A stretch of DNA of 64,000 bases from Leuctra nigra (Eukaryota > Arthropoda > Insecta > Plecoptera > Leuctridae), in NCBI GenBank assembly GCA_934045905.1, contig OW203768.1, positions 20,660,770-20,724,769 on the forward strand, given 5' to 3'. The position numbers and the translations under genes were made by a program. Positions 35,500 through 46,830 of this stretch are shown in pieces. The notes beneath the pieces were generated by a model, which was not told the origin of the DNA, searched no databases, and saw only the letters and a program-made list of their open reading frames with translations. The first letter of the stretch is position 1; every line of letters starts with the position of its first letter.

Positions 35500-36540
35500 C
35501 CACGAGGACTTGCTAAGGGAAACTTAGTTGAACAAATGTGGTTAAGATTGTGTGATTTACGTCTTTCTGAGTTTGCAGATCATCCCTCGTTGTGGCGTAC
35601 TTGTGAGGTAGTGAAGAATGACGAAGTGAGATCGAAAGCTACGCGCGGATCGATCGCGGGGGGAACGGGGTGGAACGCGTAAACCGAAACCCTCGCGAAC
35701 TTGAGCGAGGATTCGCAGGAAGTTGTTGGCCAAAGGATGAGTTGTTTCACGAGGCGAAGAAGAATCTGTCAGATGTTGAGATGAAGTTCTGATTGTTTTT
35801 CAACGAAGCGGAGACGAAGTTTCAGAAAGATCTGAAAGTTGGTTTCCGCCTGCCAATGTATGTCGGATGAGATTTGATTCAAGTAGTAAGTTTTAATGAG
35901 CGAGTTTAGTTGGGCGAATGTTTCATTGCGTGGATGATAAAGAAATCTCATCGAAGTTCGCAAACTTTTTACATAAATCCCATTTCCTCAGGAAACGGTA
36001 TTTTTTATGTTATTTTACCGGAAATATTTTTATTATAGAGTGGAATTTTGGCCTATATATTTTTTTGTGAAAGATGTAGAATTGTAGATATTTTGCTCTT
36101 GTATGCGATTGGAATAGAGAGTGTTATTTCAGTTGAAAACTGCAGATTATTGACACTCAAGAATCATAATATATTGTGTAGCAAATTCGCTGTAAACTAT
36201 GAAGTACGATGATCCCAACGTATGGAGGATGAAGTTGGCAAGATATGCTTATACGACGTTCAGTCAGCCATCTTCATGTTCACCATAATTGCCCAAGATA
36301 CAGTAAAGATGTCTCTGAGTACCATTTCGTATTCTTGCAATAGACTCCTTAAACTATCTATCCTCCGTCGACGTTTCAGAATCATTGGAACAGTTCAACT
36401 TCCAACACATACTGACCCGATTAAAAGTTTACTTTATTCTCAACTGACAATGTATCCTCGATGTTTTCCCAGAGTTCTTAGAGAAAGTTGAAGTTTGTAA
36501 AGTTTGCTGTGCAAATATTATTCCATGCAGTCTCTAACCT
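35500..36540. other. repeat-poor stretch upstream of the SH3 exon, no gene recognised
   Basis: I saw none of the dispersed families here. The part 35590-35900 is richer in CG and GAAG-type sequence, but every frame is interrupted by stops. It is presumably intron sequence of the Cas gene if the start exon lies further upstream. Confidence 0.4.
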
Positions 36541-36659
36541 AGACTCCCCATGGGACTGAGTGCAGTGCTGCTCTGCTTCCATACAGTAGTACTTCTCCAC
36601 TGCCGGCATCTTGAGAATCTGGAAGTGTTAACTAATTCCTCGTCTCCTCTTCTGTCCAG

Positions 36660-36947
36660 AGTTGCGTCGCTCGCGCGCTGTACGACAACATCGCCGAGAG
36701 TCCCGACGAGCTCGCCTTCCGGAAGGGCGACACGTTGACGGTGTTGGAGCAGAACACGTCGGGCATCGAGGGCTGGTGGCTGTGCGCTCTGCGGGGACGT
36801 CAGGGCATCTGTCCCGGCAACAGACTGCGCATCCTCGCCGGCGTCTACCACACGCCGTCGGTCAGTCCCGAGCTCATCATCCACCAGGACTTCAACACGT
36901 TGCAGCGGCAGGGCAAGAGGCGCAGCTGGCACGTGCAGCCGAACAAG
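36660..36947 (+). CDS. BCAR1: p130Cas/BCAR1 exon encoding the SH3 domain
   Basis: This 288-nt exon (96 codons, phase 0 at both ends) follows a pyrimidine-rich acceptor ending in TCCAG and is followed by the donor GTACGT. The translation opens SCVARALYDNIAESPDELAF, the start of a Cas SH3 domain. Visible SH3 hallmarks are ALYDN (residues 6-10), the acidic SPDEL stretch, the WW pair (39-40) and the PGNRLRIL strand (52-59). In the family this pocket binds proline-rich segments of FAK, PTP-PEST and C3G. The last third already belongs to the linker and contains the first YxxP motif (YHTP, 63-66). No start methionine is present, so an upstream exon must supply it, as in vertebrate BCAR1 and NEDD9 where the first coding exon is only a few codons. 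GC content is far above the flanking introns. Minus-strand and alternative-frame ORFs here are shadows. Confidence 0.95.
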
Positions 36948-39204
36948 GTACGTCGTGCAGGGATACGTTGTTGCAGCGTTGTTTACGCACAAGACAATGA
37001 GCTTAGAACGCAAACTAAACAAACGACGCGTCCGAGGGTATTATTTGGATTCTCTTTGGAAAGTCTTCTCTCCAGATTCCAACAAACAGCATTGTTTTAG
37101 GATCAACAATCTTAGTGCAAGGATAACGTAAGAAGTTGGGATGACACTTAAAAATTATTTCGTTTTTCCTGACTGAATTTTTTCTAGGTATTAGTAATGT
37201 TTGATTATTGAAGAAGAAAAATGAACATTAGTCTACGATTATTATCGTACCGCAACTTTTTTTCTATCATGCGAATATTCCCAATATATCTTCACGACGC
37301 GACTATGAACGTATGACGTAAATCATATTCTAAAATATCACTCACAGACAAAGAAATACGATGCAGAAAAACATTCTTCCGTCCAATATCCCCCCTCCAT
37401 GATGTTCCGTACCTACCGCAAGGGTGCGTCTCTTTGGCTCGTGCCTCTACCTCTTACCATTAATAACATTTTAGAAACACAAAACGGACCTTTTCTACTT
37501 CAAATTTAGATTGATGAATACACACCCTAATTATTTATCAGGTTTCAATATTGTCTCTCAGTAGTGTGAGGTAGCCAATGGAACGTTTGTCGTCCGAACT
37601 CCTGATGGTATCATGAAGAGAAGAGATGACGGCAATGATTAAGTGATGACAGAACATGATGACTGATGATCGGGAGTCGATGATTGATGATGACGCAAGG
37701 AAACAATGCTTCTTATAGGCGCCTCTAGTCTAGTCTCCAATTGATTTCTTGTACAGATCAGGCGCCAATAGCCTTCATTCCCACCCACTACTTGAACACA
37801 TAGTTATTATTGAAGGTTGTTTTAAGAAACCCTTCAATTAACGCAATAATACTATGTGCCAACATGAGTGATCTTCATCTCGTCTATATAATTTTTAATT
37901 GCTTAATCACAGATTTAATCAAAATTGGCATGATAATACCATTGTCAACATTTACCCTCCCTATAGCATTACACACTTGTGTCCCTATCATACTGAGTGT
38001 ATGATAGGAAATGAAAACACAGTCGGAGACTCGCGCCAACAAATAAACTGAACAATACGGGCGACGCTACGGGTCCTTGTCGGACCATCCATCATCCTCG
38101 TACCTTTATAAGCGAATGATGTAACTAATTCAATCTAACCCTTCTCAATGTTAACCCCATCTCCACCACTTCACCAGATGCCGTCTCTTTGTAGCATCCC
38201 TTGCTCTTTATAGTGACAAAGTGTGAAATATGTTTTCATTCGGTTCCGAGTGTTGTTGTGGTTTCATTCAATCAACCAGAACACCTCACACTCGAGTATT
38301 TATTCTATTCTTTGCGGCGTTTAGGGGGAATGGGACAGCCTCCTTTCTTCTTCAATCTTTGTTGTTAATGTCATCGTGCGTGCTCCATAATTCAACAAAA
38401 ACACAATAGTGTTTTTTGTTTCTATAAAAGCAATTGATGTAGAATGATTTGCATTTTCTTGTTGTGAACGGCAACAAACAGTTATTGAAAACAACAACAA
38501 AACTGGTTGTAAACATGTCGATGTCGGTATACACAAACCTCTTGCTGAGTTGTGGTTTCTCAAGATTACGTTGATAGTTGCATTTGTTGATCAACAGCAA
38601 TACCTGCTGGAAGGAAACCGTTTAACATAATTTCACAAACGATTAATATTGTTTGCCGAGAATTGTTTAAAATTATCCCACTTCAAGACTGTCCTCAGGG
38701 GGAAATGCAATTACGAGTCCATAAAACGAGGCCGCCTATTATCCTATGCAAACTTTTTAATCATTTTATTTTCCTTCTTCGGGGTGTAAAGCGATTCGCA
38801 GGTTGATTATATTATTCTCGTTCTAATTAAAATGGGATCGAGCTCGGGAACTTGGCGTCTGAGAGAACACAGCCGACGGCGAGCGAATGAAAAACACTCT
38901 GGGAGTTAATTGACGAATTAGGCGATTAGAGTTGAGAATAAGAATCAAGACCATGAGACTTGGCCGCCAGCAGCGAAACTTGAGCCGTCCGTTGCATTGC
39001 CGTGTATACTCAGCTGCATTCGCTGCTATGCAAATATCACGCCTCTTGGAGAAGTGGAGAACTATGGGAAGAACAGGATTGTCGGAAACTTTGTTTAATT
39101 TGCTAACATTTCGGTCGCGTAGATTCTTTGTGGTAAAACACACACAAATTATACGTCTGTTTCATTGCAAACAAGTTGGCATATTCTGCAGTATCGTCCT
39201 TGAA

Positions 39205-39378
39205 TGAATTCGCACTCTTAGAGGCCCGAGTTCAATTCTCGCTAAGATATTTTCATGATTTTCCTCAGTCGAAAGGCAATAAAAGTCTGCCTCTTTCCAA
39301 CGCTCTTACCCATTCATCATCATCTCACAATCATTTATCCGTCGACATTTTGAGAACAGGCGACGTTTAAACTCCACA
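39205..39378 (+). mobile_element. SINE-A copy, diverged
   Basis: GAGGCCCGAGTTCAATTCTC, TTTTCCTCAGTCGAAAGGCA, CATCATCATCTCACAATCAT and CATTTATCCGTCGACATT occur in order; the tail reads GGCGACGTTTAAACTCC. Confidence 0.75.
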
Positions 39379-39814
39379 AAAAAATATGTTTCTTTTTTGC
39401 CGGAATGTTTCTGTAATTGATTGGAATTCGTTAATTTGATGCTTCGTAAGTGATACAAACTCGCGTGGAATCCGTAACATGCCAGTCAGCCGGAGTCGAA
39501 TTAAAGTCAAGTATTGTTGAATGGTGGTCCTGTTGGGGGTGGGGGGTGGGATGGTCGCTACGTTGGGTCAGTATAGTTGGTTGTTGCTGGGGCACTAGTG
39601 ACCCGGCCAATTCCATATCATGAAACAATATGTGGGTTTACAGATAATTTATCTAGTGGGGTGGTTCGTCCACGCCAGTCAAGTCGTACGGAGCACACTC
39701 GAATACCATACTAATTCAATCGCCGACTCGAAAAGTGGATGTATATTTTGACCAGATGTATGTTAAATTTACATGATTGTAAGACCACCAGGGCCAATGT
39801 CTAATACCCTTATA

Positions 39815-40070
39815 ACAACGAATCAAATTTAATAACGATTCCTTTTTCATTCGGTATCTTTAAAATAACTTTTGATAATCACTATTTTTACGTCTATTTT
39901 TAACACATTTCAAACCAAAGCTTCGAGTCTAGTACCTAAATTATATTTATAACGAAATCAAATTTAATAATGATTCATTTTTAACTTTCTGTATCTTTAA
40001 AATAACATTAATTATTTAATAATCACTATTTTTACGTCTATTTTTAACAAATTTCAAACTAAAGTTTCGA
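39815..40070. repeat. tandem duplication of an about 133-bp unit
   Basis: AATCAAATTTAATAACGATT to AAAGCTTCGA is repeated as AATCAAATTTAATAATGATT to AAAGTTTCGA with few changes. Confidence 0.85.
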
Positions 40071-40204
40071 AAAAAAAATCTTTGTCGGACGTTGTGTATT
40101 CAGGAAGTCTCCACCTAAAGTGTGTTTTTGTTCCTCCTAAAAGGCGGATAATCGTCGGGTCTCCGGGCGCATCTTCAAGCTGCGCGCGCACGCGATCCTG
40201 TCGA

Positions 40205-40214
40205 GTCACGTGAC
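40205..40214. promoter_or_regulatory. palindromic E-box GTCACGTGAC
   Basis: A perfect 10-bp palindrome matching the extended E-box preferred by bHLH-Zip factors of the USF/MITF/TFEB kind. It lies at the start of a CpG-rich patch (40142-40400) deep in the Cas intron, next to a 44-bp tandem repeat. Role inferred from sequence only. Confidence 0.4.
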
Positions 40215-40357
40215 GCGATTAACGGCGCACCGTCGCACCTCGGAGCCGTGTTTAACATGCGATTAACGGCGCACCGTCGCACCTCGGAGCCGTGTTGAAT
40301 ATGCGATTAACGGCGCACCGTCGCACCTCGCAGCGATTAAGCCGTGTTGAATATGCT
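40215..40357. repeat. 44-bp CpG-rich tandem repeat, three copies
   Basis: The unit starts GCGATTAACGGCGCACCGTC and ends GAGCCGTGTT plus AT-rich bases. Copies begin at 40215, 40259 and 40303; the third has a small internal rearrangement (CAGCGATTAAGCC). Its CpG density is unlike anything else in the intron. Confidence 0.9.
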
Positions 40358-40949
40358 ATCAGATATTACAGTAATTAGCCGCGAGTGCGCACAACTTTCC
40401 ACGCAGGCCCATGCGGGAATGAGAGCAGAGACGAACGTTACCTAATGATTAGGAACGTTTTTAATCGAACACTGATGATGAATGTCGCTTTTGGTTTTAT
40501 GTAAATTGATAGTTTCGTCCGCAATGACTTTGATCGACTAGCGTACGATTTTTATAAATTTGCGATATTCTCTGCGAACTTAATTGCCAGCTGAGCAATT
40601 ATAGACCGTTAATTAAAATTCATAAACGTGCAATTTGAAGTTGCCGTGCCAAGTTACGTGTGCCACCTCGATCTTAACCCGTTTCGGTTGCGTAATATTT
40701 TGATATCGCAAATAGAAATTTAAATTTTACAATTTTTTATGGACACTTAATTAAATTTAATATTAATTTAAGCGAACTTAATATAGTACATTCGCGTGTG
40801 TTACAAAATGCGTACCCTAATTCAAATCTTTTCGAAATTCGGTCCTAATTTTTTAAATTTTAATTCGGCTATGACCTGGTTTTACCATTGCACTGATAAA
40901 CGAACTGAGAATAAAGTCATCGATATTCAATTGGTTATTGTCATTGCAA

Positions 40950-41022
40950 TACCGGGTAGCTCAGTTGGTAAAGCTCTCGCCCGGCAAGTGAGAGGTCCCG
41001 GGTTCGAGCCCCGGTTCGGTCG
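40950..41022 (+). pseudogene. tRNA-like sequence (anticodon position GGC), probably a SINE head or tRNA pseudogene
   Basis: 73 nt fold as a cloverleaf. The T arm CCGGG-TTCGAGC-CCCGG is perfect, the anticodon stem CTCGC/GTGAG has one G-T pair, the acceptor pairs 6 of 7, and the A box is TAGCTCAGTTGG. Against a working tRNA-Ala: position 33 is C not T, the 3-70 pair is C-G instead of the alanine G-U, the first acceptor pair and one D-stem pair are mismatched, and GGC-anticodon alanine tRNAs are not normal in animals. Five T's follow at about 41027. Likely tRNA-derived, not a decoding tRNA. Confidence 0.65.
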
Positions 41023-41779
41023 GATATTTTTCACGACGCACATCCCTTCCTATCAACCTGACTCCATAGAATTTTTTCCACAGAAACCTACATTCTCAAA
41101 CTTAATTTTGTTTATTATGGGGACAGTATAGACTGTCTACAGCCAATTTAGCGTCATAGACTTTATTTAAATTCAAATAATCTTTTCTCCGGGTGCATCA
41201 AGAAGGTATATTATTTTTCCAGCCCTTTGTCTGGGTGCATGAAAAGCAATAAAAGTCAAAGAAGGGATGAGATCAGAGCGTCGGCGAGATTCCAATGAGG
41301 GGGGTGGGGAAGGGGTGGTTCCACCCTCCAGACATTTGATTGAAAGCAATAAATGCCGGGTCGCCAAGGGGATGGCAAAGATCGATTGTTTCCGGGAACA
41401 TCCCCGATTGGCCACTCTTTGCCATGACGTCACTCCATGATAAGACTCCAAGGGGGGTGGGGGAGGGAATTACAATAAGGGATGACGTTTTCACACCGTA
41501 TGGCTGTGAAGAGAATGGAAATGAGCCATGCTTCGGGCGGTTTCCAAGAATGTCTTGTTTCAATTTCAAAAGTCGAGGAAGAATAATAATTAATTCCGTC
41601 TGCTTTGCGACTTTGACGGGTCCACAAAGACGGGTGTCGCGGCTACACCCTCCAGTCGGTGACTTGAAGGAAGACAAATCGCTTTTCTCACTTTGAATTG
41701 CGAAGAAAATATAGATAAAATATCGCAATACTATACTAATACTAATAAAGAAGCAGTACTATTGACACTTACCCCGAGC

Positions 41780-41965
41780 TCGATTTGTTGGGGACTGAGT
41801 TAATTCCGTTTTTTCCCTCAGTCGAATGCAGTTTCCTTACTAGGCTACAACTGCCTCCTTCCCACCGTCAACTTCTTACGTATTCTCCATCAACATCTCT
41901 CACTCAACATCATAATAATTCATCCGTCGCCTTTCAGAAACAGTGCAAAACAGTGCGACGTTAAA
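41780..41965 (+). mobile_element. SINE-A copy, body and tail
   Basis: TTTTTTCCCTCAGTCGAATG, CTCCTTCCCACCGTCAA, CATAATAATTCATCCGTCGCC and AAAACAGTGCGACGTTAAAA in order. The head is degraded to CGAGCTCGATTTG. Confidence 0.75.
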
Positions 41966-42452
41966 ACCAATTTATAAGCAAATATTTGCGATATATTATA
42001 AAGTATAATTCAAAATAGAAAGATACATCATTTGATTTTTTCAGCTTTATTCTGTTCCCATTTTTACTCCTCTTTTTAGAAGCGCTGCGTCGAATTATTT
42101 TTTATCTCCTTTCATATTTTCGTTTAATACGTAAAAATATCTGTTTTTGAGGTATTTTCGTTTTCGTCGAAGATTCCTCTCTGAAATCGATAAAGGGATA
42201 ATCTTGTAAGTCTCTAAGGACTCTGAGGAGTGGCATATGACGGAAATGTCGGAATAAAGTCTAAGTCTGTTTACTGACTGAATACGTTATATAAAAAGCG
42301 AAGCCGAAAGGTAAAGAGCGCTTGTTTGCCGATTATCTTCGGCTCTCTCTTATCACATCGCTCGACCTGAGCCTTGAGACTTTGACAAGCTGCCCGTCAC
42401 TTCAGTTGGCTAGAGCAGAGATGTGGTTAGTACACCACTCGGACTAATTGGT

Positions 42453-42473
42453 GGGGGGGGGGGGGGGGGGGGG
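42453..42473. repeat. poly-G tract (21 G)
   Basis: In the long Cas intron, + strand. Confidence 0.9.
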
Positions 42474-42628
42474 ATATTATAGATATTTGGTGATATTTAT
42501 AGATAAAGTGTACCGAAAGGGTTTCGTTTTCGGAGTTTTTAACTTTGATTTTGGAGAGAACAATTTCAATCACATGGGTTTTTGAAAGTGAAAAACCACA
42601 ATTATTTTTAGAGAAACGAATCCTAAAT

Positions 42629-42698
42629 ATTAAAAATCAACTATTTGAACTTATCAACAATTTGATAAGTATTAAGTTCAAATAATTGATTTTTAACA
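42629..42698. repeat. AT-rich hairpin
   Basis: TTAAAAATCAACTATTTGAA with CTTATCAA, a short loop, then TTTGATAAG and TTCAAATAATTGATTTTTAA. Arms of about 30 bp. Confidence 0.7.
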
Positions 42699-42859
42699 TT
42701 ATTCCAAACTTATGAACTGAAGTTTGATAATGCCTAAATAGATTTTTTTCGCAATTTTATAAGGTTCAAACTACTTTGTTTTTTCATAAATAATATTGTT
42801 TCTTCTGCAACTTAGTGCCATTTTACCTAACAATATTAAGCCCTCTTCCCCCTCCCCAT

Positions 42860-43030
42860 ACCTTGTCGGACTCGAATCCGTGGAGACCAATTTCGGTACT
42901 TTCTAGTGGTTCTCTTCTGTCTAGACGCAAGTATTCCGGACTAATATGCCACGACAACATACTTCCTACCCTTTGACTTTCATCATCCCCCAGTAATCCA
43001 TCATCATTCATCATCATCGTCATCATTCAC
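42860..43030 (+). mobile_element. diverged SINE-A copy
   Basis: GGACTAATATGCCACGACAA, CATCATCCCCCAGTAATCC and CATCATCATCGTCATCATTC mark the body; the head is hardly recognisable. Confidence 0.5.
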
Positions 43031-44084
43031 AGACGCGAACAATCTATAGCTGTCAAATCGTCTATAACAATGAACTGAAAATCAATCTCCTGAATTCCAG
43101 CGATGATTTGTAAAATCCATCCGAACCCCAATATCGCTAACCACGTGGGGCCGAGACACAATGCCGCCGAAACTGTTACCAAAACAGGAGTTCCAGACCG
43201 AAAGAAGTCGGAGAAACGAAACTTGTTTGTTTTTTTGTCGAATCAGTTAGCGGTATTTTGCTGTCTGATCGCCAAAAGACGTGTTCTATCGCTGGGAGCT
43301 ACTGGCGAGTTGCTGAGAGTTCGCCGTTGTTTCACAGACTGAGATGTGCATTCTTCGTGCAGCAGCCAGTGGCATGACAATGATGTCGGTCTGGGAGTTG
43401 GCACCAGTGCCAGCGGGTGCCAGCCATGGGTGCCAGAACACCGCGCCCTGTACCAGGTCACGACCTCCTGTTCCGTCAACGTGGTCGTCGAGTAGGAGCA
43501 AGTGAGGCGACAATTGAATTTATTCTACCAAAATCTACATCTCATTTAAGACCGTTGTAGAAAACGAATTCAATTTTCTCAAAAATCGAACGCCGCCAAA
43601 AGCTATTTTTTATTCTGTAAGAAAACTTATAGGGACGTACACCCGCGATCACATAAGTTGCTTGCAAAATTCAAAGTAGTTTTTAAAAATTTGATTATCC
43701 AGACAAAACCAGAGTTTTACGCAGATCTCTAGCATGTTGGAGGGTTTTATTATAATTCTGAATGTGTGTGTATACCTAGTCTTATATAATAGGTAACCCA
43801 TTTTCTTGGTTTACTTTTAAACAAATGTATAAGAAAACTCCCATCAAACATCGACAAAGGTGTGAAAAATGAAATTTCTTGGTTTTCTGGGTTAGAAATT
43901 ACTTCTTATCCACCCTTCTGAATTATATTATAATGTGAGTAACAAGGAGCAGAAGGAAAACAACGGCAAATTAGCATAACCTTACAATTCAATTGGAGAC
44001 GCTATTCATTGAAACCAATTACACCTTGAAACAATGCTAGACAACTTGATCAGTAGATATTCGCATGACACTCCACGAAGACGC

Positions 44085-44210
44085 TCACTCTTGCATCTCG
44101 CCCGGGGCACGAACCGGCGACCTCCACGGCTTCTAGGAAGCCTGGACTGCAGTCTGAACGCGTCACTGTGGGCCGAGTTCGAGTCCCACGCACAGCCGAC
44201 TGGATTTATG
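44085..44210. repeat. tRNA-like B-box pair, possible SINE remnant
   Basis: GAGTTCGAGTCCCACG (plus strand, about 44177) and, on the minus strand near 44105, CCGGTTCGTGCCCCGGGCG both look like T-arm/B-box sequence. No complete tRNA fold was found. Confidence 0.3.
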
Positions 44211-45362
44211 CGTCTGTTGTCGCCTGATCATGGTTATGGTTCGAGAAGGCGGTGTCTCGGGTTATGACGGACCGCCATCTGGCCTACACGTGATGGTCTT
44301 GGTCTTTATACAGGTGGAGTCGGTGCAAAATACTTCGCCCAATGCATGAGTGATGTGGGGACTTGACGTAGTTGACATTACCATGTCGGGATGGTTCCCA
44401 ATTATAATATAGATCCGTCTTGCCACTTTTCCATCATTAAAAATGAAATTGAATAGCGATTTCTGTAAAATCAGTGAACTTAGCATATTTGTTTGGTTGT
44501 TCGAGGATTTGTTCGTGTCTTGGAAACTTCATAAGAATAGAATGAGAAATCTCTTATTTTTGCAACCATCCTGATGGCACCATTTATAATAACTGTAATT
44601 ATATCTCTTTTTGGCGAATTTTATAGTTTTAATGTTTACCTTGGCAAGGTTTCGGAGAAATTTTAATATGAAGAGGAGTTAATATGAACTCTTTACAAAA
44701 TTATATCGATTTACCTCGATTTTTAGTTAAATCTGACCTGTCAAAGTGCCAACATAATGTCCGCCTTTAAGAGACAATTCAATATTTTGGCATTGATGAT
44801 AAAAAGCAAAGAAGTTCGTATGAATAGAGATTGTTCATATTTCGTCCCTCAACGGACAAAGTGACGGGCATAATTAAATAAATGCTATTAGAGAGCAAAC
44901 GGACAATAATTCAAGATGTATGCAATGTTGAATGCAAATGCAATTGATCCTCTAAGCTACTGATAGCCGTGTCGAGTGCCATGTGGTCAAGTGAGAACTC
45001 GTTCGCCACCCACAAGATCTACACAAGGAGACAAGTTGCCATTTCAGTCGCCGCCACCCCCGCACCCCTGAGTCAACCCAACCGGCATGCGTTGCCATTT
45101 GTAGCAATCCCAGCGTCTCTGTCGCTGATGGACAACCCACACCAACAACAGAAGTTACTCCAGATGACCTTTTCTTTACAAGTAACTTTGTTTTGCTGTA
45201 AATCTAGTTGATTAATTGCAACTCTTTCTTCTCGCACAATTTACTTCGCTCTCTCTTTGACTACAGCGAGTCAGGAAGAAAATACTGCGAGGCGTGATGC
45301 ATTTGCCAGGAGCAAGATGGCCGCTATACATTGTCTCTGGGGACAGATTAAGGTCCAGTGTT

Positions 45363-45481
45363 TCAATACTCGGCTAAAACCAGTAATTAATTAACACAGA
45401 CATTCTGGGAGTGTTATTGGTTGTGCCATGACAATGCAGTCCTAATCAACCGTTTAAAAGTTAACCGAGTATTATAGACAG
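45363..45481. mobile_element. MITE-like palindrome family 4, copy 1
   Basis: Ends TTTCAATACTCGGCTAAAAC and GTTAACCGAGTATTATAGAC are inverse. The interior TTATTGGTTGTGCCATGACA is shared with 58158-58287. Confidence 0.7.
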
Positions 45482-46462
45482 TACTAAACGGTCCATCACT
45501 TGATTCGAGGGTTTTTTTCTGGTAAAATGTAAACTAAGGGCCTTAAACTCCAATTAATAACCATAGTTCGATCGAGTTTTGGGTACAGGTGGATAAAAAC
45601 AATTTTTAACTTTTGTTAATTACAGTTCAACTATAACTTAAAAGAAATGTAAACGTCGTTATAAATTCATTTTAGGAGCCGATTCTGTCATCAATTTATC
45701 CGTGTTTTTAAAAACCCCATCTCCCATGATCTGCCCAGCAAAAGATGTCAGAGTTTGGTAAAATATTCAGACGATGCTTCACAAATATTTGAAGATTTGT
45801 TGAAGATGGATCTCGGCTCCAGGGAAACAAAATGTTATGAAATACTTGAACTGGTCGAGAGTTGAGAGTGGAATTCCGCACAAGAATTATCTAATTGCGC
45901 TGTCACATCGTGCCCAATTACCATGCACTCGCCAACAATGAGCGCACTTGTTTTTCTCTCGCTCACGATGCTTTTAGCTTCCTCTCTGCTCTTCACACCT
46001 CGGCACTCAAGGAGGCTGTGGCTGAGAGAACAAGGATGCTGTGGATGAAAGACGATCCGCCGTCAGCCCTCGTCAGTGCACTCGAGTACTTGATGTACTT
46101 GATGTTCAAGAAGAATTACTGCTGATAATCGCGTAAACTCTCTTTGACGGAACAACACGTTGGATTTGCGAGAAGAGATTGCGGAGTAACGACATTAAAA
46201 ACTATATGAAATATGCGGGTCTCGCATGGCATATCCAGTAAATCACGACATTAATAACTAATAGGATGTGATATGATGGCGATGTAAATGAAGAATTTGG
46301 ACATTATTCAATGGTTAAGGACGCATCCTCAAAGAAACGTTGTGTCAATGACTCAAGTTCAATCATTTTTGTAAAATTTTGAAGCATATTATTTTGAATT
46401 TCGTAGGTCGTAAATACAATTTATAATAAAGTACGTACCTAAGTACTTATTTCTTGGAATGT

Positions 46463-46725
46463 ACAGAACTAGTTGGCTCAGGCTGTGCCGCTGTGGACTC
46501 GCACTCCGGAGGTTCCGGGTTCGATTGACGATTTCCGCAGCCTTCGTTACTGACTGACGGTTTTTTGAGAGGCAATTGATGGGAAAATTCCCTACTGATA
46601 GCCTGATAGGTCATGACCACCACCTCCACACCGTCATCCTTAACTATCAGCTCCCATTGCAATCAATCATCCGTCGTCATTAAGTCCTGCTGTAGAACAG
46701 TGCGACGTTAAACACCATAAATGAA
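46463..46725 (+). mobile_element. SINE-A, near full length
   Basis: Well-preserved head: AGTTGGCTCAGGC (A-box side), CACTCCGGAGGTTCCGGG and TTCGATTG. The body shows AGAGGCAATTGATGGGAAAA and ATCCGTCGTCATTAAG, with the end GAACAGTGCGACGTTAAACA. It ends about 100 bp before the large tandem array. Confidence 0.85.
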
Positions 46726-46830
46726 AACTATGAATGAATTTCATATAGTTATTCCTTCGCATGGAGCACAAAAGCCGAAGAAAGAACAATCATGACAAAG
46801 ACTATAATTGTTCCTTCACACTCCCTTGTC

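Noticed and set aside
36534..37022. 162-codon minus-strand open frame over the SH3 exon
   Set aside because: Antisense shadow of the GC-rich SH3 exon; no family character, whereas the plus strand is clearly a Cas SH3 domain.
40142..40260. Extra Cas exon in the CpG-rich patch
   Set aside because: The frame is open and an acceptor-like site exists, but no donor in phase is found, the frame runs into the 44-bp repeat and stops, and the sequence has no YxxP motif.
40950..41022. Functional tRNA-Ala gene
   Set aside because: C at position 33, no G3-U70 pair, mismatches in acceptor and D stems, and an anticodon not normally used for alanine in animals.
41273..41728. 151- and 118-codon overlapping frames on opposite strands
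   Set aside because: No domain similarity that I can recognise; mutual overlap and lack of splice or start support suggest chance open frames.
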